The notes under the pieces were generated by a model. It was not told where the DNA came from, searched no databases, and saw only the letters and a program-made list of their open reading frames with translations. Below are positions 61,439 to 64,000 of a stretch of DNA of 64,000 bases, piece after piece (within the stretch, counting starts at the first letter, position 1; each line of letters starts with the position of its first letter). Origin of the DNA: Pseudomonas sp. ADAK13 (GTDB lineage: Bacteria; Pseudomonadota; Gammaproteobacteria; Pseudomonadales; Pseudomonadaceae); NCBI RefSeq assembly GCF_012935715.1, contig NZ_CP052860.1, forward strand, positions 4,712,001 through 4,776,000, in the 5' to 3' direction. Both the position numbers and the translations under genes were made by a program.

Positions 61439-62273
61439 GGGTGTGTATATCCGTTGCTGCGGTCAGGGCCGCTATGGGTTCCGCTCTTACAGCGGCTCAC
61501 TTTTGAAAAGCGCAAAAGTAAGCAAAAGGCTCTTGCCCCACCACTCGGCACCTCGCTAATGCTCGGTGTGCCCTCACTCCGGCATTACTACGCGGGCCGC
61601 CGCGACGGGGCGTCCCTGCCCCGTCGCGGCTAAACCGGCGTCCTGCCGGTTTACCCGCTCCGTACTACCTGCGTTCGGCCAGCGTGGTTTAACGGGGCGC
61701 CTAAGATCAAGATCAAAAGCAGATCAACAGCACAGCGGCCTACAGGCCGGCTTGAGTGGTGTGAAGCAAAGGCAAGATCAAAATCTAAAGCCAGAGCGGG
61801 CACGGTCAAAAATGTGGGAGCTGGCTTGCCTGCGATGCAGACAACTCGGTACATCAGACACACCGAGGTGATGCCATCGCAGGCAAGCCAGCTCCCACAA
61901 AAAAGCAGAGCTGCATCAGTTTCAGATTTGGCTTTCGCTTTGGCTTTTGCTCTGGCTTCTACCACTCAAGCCGGCCTGTAGGCCGCTGTGCTCTTGCTTT
62001 TGATCTTGATCTGACTGCCCCAATAAGCCCGAGGCCGAACGTAGGGATTGAGGAGCGGGTAAACCGGCAGGACGCCGGTTTAGCCGCGACGGGGCAGGGA
62101 CGCCCCGTCGCGGCGGCCCGCGGAGCAATGCCGGAGTGAGGGAACACCGAGCCTAGGCGAGGTGCCGACAGGCGGGGCAGAGCCTTTTGCTTACTTTGGG
62201 GCTCTTCCAAAGTGAGTCGCTGTAAGAGCGAAACCCTAATCAGCCGTTACCGAAGAAATGGATATGTACCCAA
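61439..62273. repeat. Long repeat element, copy 2 (~835 bp, inverted relative to copy 1)
   Basis: Reverse-complement relative of 21819-22648: its left end (gtgtatatccgttgctg, then gggttccgctcttacagcgg) matches the right end of copy 1, and its right end (ggcgaggtgccgacaggcgg, then cgaagaaatggatatgtacc) matches the left end of copy 1. The central REPIN is identical over 87 bases; the arms differ by scattered substitutions and small indels. Open frames inside (both strands) mirror those of copy 1 and are not genes. The flanking 1008-bp gap (61331-62338) otherwise holds only the GntR operator and the promoter region of the downstream LysR gene. Confidence 0.8.
61813..61899. repeat. REPIN at centre of repeat element copy 2
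   Basis: Exact reverse complement of 22191-22277: tgtgggagctggcttgcc unit, inner part, and inverse unit. Confidence 0.85.
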
Positions 62274-62338
62274 ACAGAACAGCTGGCGCAGTAATTGCCT
62301 CCCCCCCACCCCGAGCCCCAAAAAAGGAGCACCCCGCC

Positions 62339-63241
62339 ATGCAACTACGCGCCTTGCGCTATTTCCACGAGGTCGCCCGCTGCGCTTCGTTGCGTAAAGC
62401 GGCGGAGCGTCTATACGTCACCCCCACCGCCGTAAGCCGCCAGATCGAACACCTCGAACACTTCTTCGGCGCCGCCCTGATTGAGCGCGGCCCCCGCGGC
62501 ATCCGCCTCACCGCCGAGGGCGAATGCCTCGCCGAACAAGTCACCTCAACCCTGCGCGGCCTCGACCAGGTGCGCGAAGTCATCGCCAGCCGCCAAAGCC
62601 AGGTGGCCGGTAACATCAGCATCCATGTGTCAGAAAGTATCGTTTCCACCGTACTCGCACCGGTACTCGCCACGTTCTACCGCGCCCACCCCAAGGTCAC
62701 CTTCAACATCGTGATCGCCAGCGCCTCCGCCACCCTCGACGCATTGTGCAGCGGCGAAGCCGACCTGGGCCTGGCGTTCTACCTGCAAGAGCGCGCCGAC
62801 GTCGAAGTCACCGCCCACTGCCAGTTATGGCACCGGGTGCTGGTCAGCGCCGAACACCCCTTCGCCCAGCGCGACAGCATCGAATTGAGCGAACTGGAAG
62901 GCCAGCCCCTGGCGATTCCCGACTCGGCCTACGGCGTGCGCCAGGCCCTGGAAGTGGCCGCGAAAAAACGCGGTGTGACCCTCGAACCGGTGTTCACCAC
63001 CAGCTCCCTGGAAGTGCAGAAGAGCCTGGCCCGGCAACGGGCAGCCGTGTTGATTTTGCCCCAGGTAGAGGCAGACGTGCGTGACCTGGGTGACGGCCTG
63101 GTAGCCGTGCCGATCGCCGATGAAGACCTCGGGCGCATCCGCATCGACCTGTGTGTGTACCGCAACCGCCCCCGCTCGGTGGCGGTGCTCAAGTGCCAGG
63201 AGATGCTGGCGGGGGCGATGCAGCGCTGTTCGTTGAACTGA
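62339..63241 (+). CDS. LysR-family transcriptional regulator
   Basis: 300 residues. ATG 62339 follows aaaaaggagcaccccgcc, an excellent ribosome site; 27 codons upstream are open but belong to the repeat element edge. The HTH is MQLRALRYFHEVARCASLRK and RLYVTPTAVSRQIEHLE, close to the nitrogen/catabolic LysR types. The effector domain follows: GNISIHVSESIVSTVLAPVL and EADLGLAFYLQERADVEV. It converges on an OprD-family porin gene with three bases between the stops, suggesting a nutrient-uptake locus that continues past the window. Confidence 0.87.
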   Translation: MQLRALRYFHEVARCASLRKAAERLYVTPTAVSRQIEHLEHFFGAALIERGPRGIRLTAEGECLAEQVTSTLRGLDQVREVIASRQSQVAGNISIHVSESIVSTVLAPVLATFYRAHPKVTFNIVIASASATLDALCSGEADLGLAFYLQERADVEVTAHCQLWHRVLVSAEHPFAQRDSIELSELEGQPLAIPDSAYGVRQALEVAAKKRGVTLEPVFTTSSLEVQKSLARQRAAVLILPQVEADVRDLGDGLVAVPIADEDLGRIRIDLCVYRNRPRSVAVLKCQEMLAGAMQRCSLN

Positions 63242-63244
63242 GCC

Positions 63245-64000
63245 TCAGAAGATATTGATCGGTACATTGGCGACGAGGCGGAACTCGTCGTAGCTGCCGT
63301 CAATCTGCCCGCCGCTGGCGCGGTGGTTGTAGACGATGGTGCGCAGTACGCTGTTCTTGAGCGGCCCCGACTGGATCACGTAGGCCAGCATCAAGCCGTT
63401 TTCGTTGTGCTTGGCGCCGTCCAGGCTGCGCACGTTGTAGCCGGTGTTGTGGCCGTTGCGGTCGCCGTCGTAGTGGGTGCCGTCGATGTCCCAGCCCTTG
63501 GCGTGCCACAGGCTGGCGGTGAGGCCGGGCACGCCGTAGGCGGCGAAGTCCAGGTCGTAGCGCAGTTGCCAGGACTTTTCGTTGGGGCCGTTGTAGTCCG
63601 AGTACAGCGAGTTGGCCATGTAGTTGCCGGTGGACTCCCACACGTAGTCGAAGTATTCGTTGCCGAACACCTGCTGCCAGGCCAGGGTCAGGCTGTGGGC
63701 CAGGTGCGTGGCGGTGAAGGCCAGGCTGACGGCGTTGTTGTCGATGTAGCCGAGGTTTTTGTCCCCCGAGTCGCTGGTGTGGTAGTAGTTGAAGGCGGTC
63801 TTCAAGGCGATGTCGCTTTTGTCGCCGATGCGGTGGGTCAGGCCGACGTAGGTCTGGTCCCACATGTCTTCGAAGCGCGACGCGTAGACGCTGGCTTCCA
63901 GTCCGTAACCCGGCTTGACCGTGGCCCCCAGGTAGCTGATGCGTGAGCCGGTGTAGGCGCGGTTGCCGAAGGTGGTGGTGAGTTTTTCGGCGCCGGTGCC
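63245..64000 (-). CDS. OprD-family outer-membrane porin (N-terminus beyond window)
   Basis: The last ~251 residues of a porin whose start lies past position 64000. Reading continues in frame to the window edge (TTTFGNRAYTGSRISYLGAT at the edge side), so an internal ATG at 63865 is not the start. OprD features: WDQTYVGLTHRIGDKSDIAL, LRYDLDFAAYGVPGLTASLW with AKGWDIDGT, and the C-terminal YDEFRLVANVPINIF ending in Phe, needed for Bam-mediated insertion. OprD channels take up amino acids, peptides or aromatic acids; the substrate is not evident from this part. Confidence 0.92.
   Translation of the reverse strand, partial: GTGAEKLTTTFGNRAYTGSRISYLGATVKPGYGLEASVYASRFEDMWDQTYVGLTHRIGDKSDIALKTAFNYYHTSDSGDKNLGYIDNNAVSLAFTATHLAHSLTLAWQQVFGNEYFDYVWESTGNYMANSLYSDYNGPNEKSWQLRYDLDFAAYGVPGLTASLWHAKGWDIDGTHYDGDRNGHNTGYNVRSLDGAKHNENGLMLAYVIQSGPLKNSVLRTIVYNHRASGGQIDGSYDEFRLVANVPINIF

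Noticed and set aside
61385..62210. Open frames in long repeat element copy 2
   Set aside because: Mirror products of the inverted repeat; no start signals.
63245..63865. Porin gene starting at the internal ATG 63865
   Set aside because: The same frame stays open to the window edge with OprD-like sequence, so the gene begins outside the window.

Overview
This is a GC-rich chromosomal window from a gamma-proteobacterium, most likely the Pseudomonas fluorescens group. The evidence is the gene families present (ArnT, OprD porin, MocR/LysE pair, CPG2-like peptidase, FGGY polyol locus, Liv-type ABC operon) and many REP/REPIN elements of the types found in fluorescent pseudomonads. No rRNA, tRNA, CRISPR array, transposase or phage gene was seen.

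Layout. 1-2.3 kb: lipid A/LPS modification genes arnT (cut by the window edge) and an ais-like phosphatase, both on the minus strand and each preceded by the same 18-bp sequence. 2.6-6.8 kb: an AttEFGH-like ABC export operon (ATPase, fused double FtsX-type permease, lipocalin-like lipoprotein). 6.8-8.6 kb: SMP-30-like protein and fatty acid hydroxylase. 8.8-10.3 kb: an unrecognised exported protein. 10.3-12.5 kb: divergent MocR regulator and LysE exporter around a perfect palindrome. 12.5-14.9 kb: MASE2-GGDEF diguanylate cyclase and a carboxypeptidase G2 homologue. 15-19.2 kb: RND pump and adaptor. 19.4-21.8 kb: pirin and an MscS channel with a cyclic-nucleotide-binding domain.

21.8-22.6 kb holds an ~830-bp repeat element. 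Its inverted copy lies at 61.4-62.3 kb, so about 39 kb is flanked by long inverted repeats. Inside are three systems. (i) A complete-looking type VI secretion locus, 22.75-43.56 kb, in the order tssA-B-C-hcp-E-F-G-H, GNAT-like gene, vgrG, tagH(fha)-tssK-L-M-tagF. It has no recognisable tssJ, PAAR gene, ppkA/pppA or effector/immunity pair. (ii) A polyol/sugar operon, 44.06-51.12 kb, with an RbsBAC-type ABC importer, zinc dehydrogenase, FGGY kinase and L-xylulose-reductase-like SDR. A LacI-type palindrome lies before its first gene and a LacI regulator gene at its far end. (iii) A minus-strand Liv-type ABC importer with an M20 carbamoylase-like hydrolase and an amidase, preceded by a GntR/FCD regulator with its own palindromic site (53.19-61.33 kb). 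The window ends with a LysR regulator converging on an OprD-family porin cut by the window edge.

Most noteworthy: a REPIN sits in frame inside the T6SS FHA gene; tssJ is absent; a GNAT-fold protein sits between clpV and vgrG; long inverted repeats flank the T6SS and catabolic block; and several sharp palindromic sites look like operators. All functions are inferred by reading; no database search was run.
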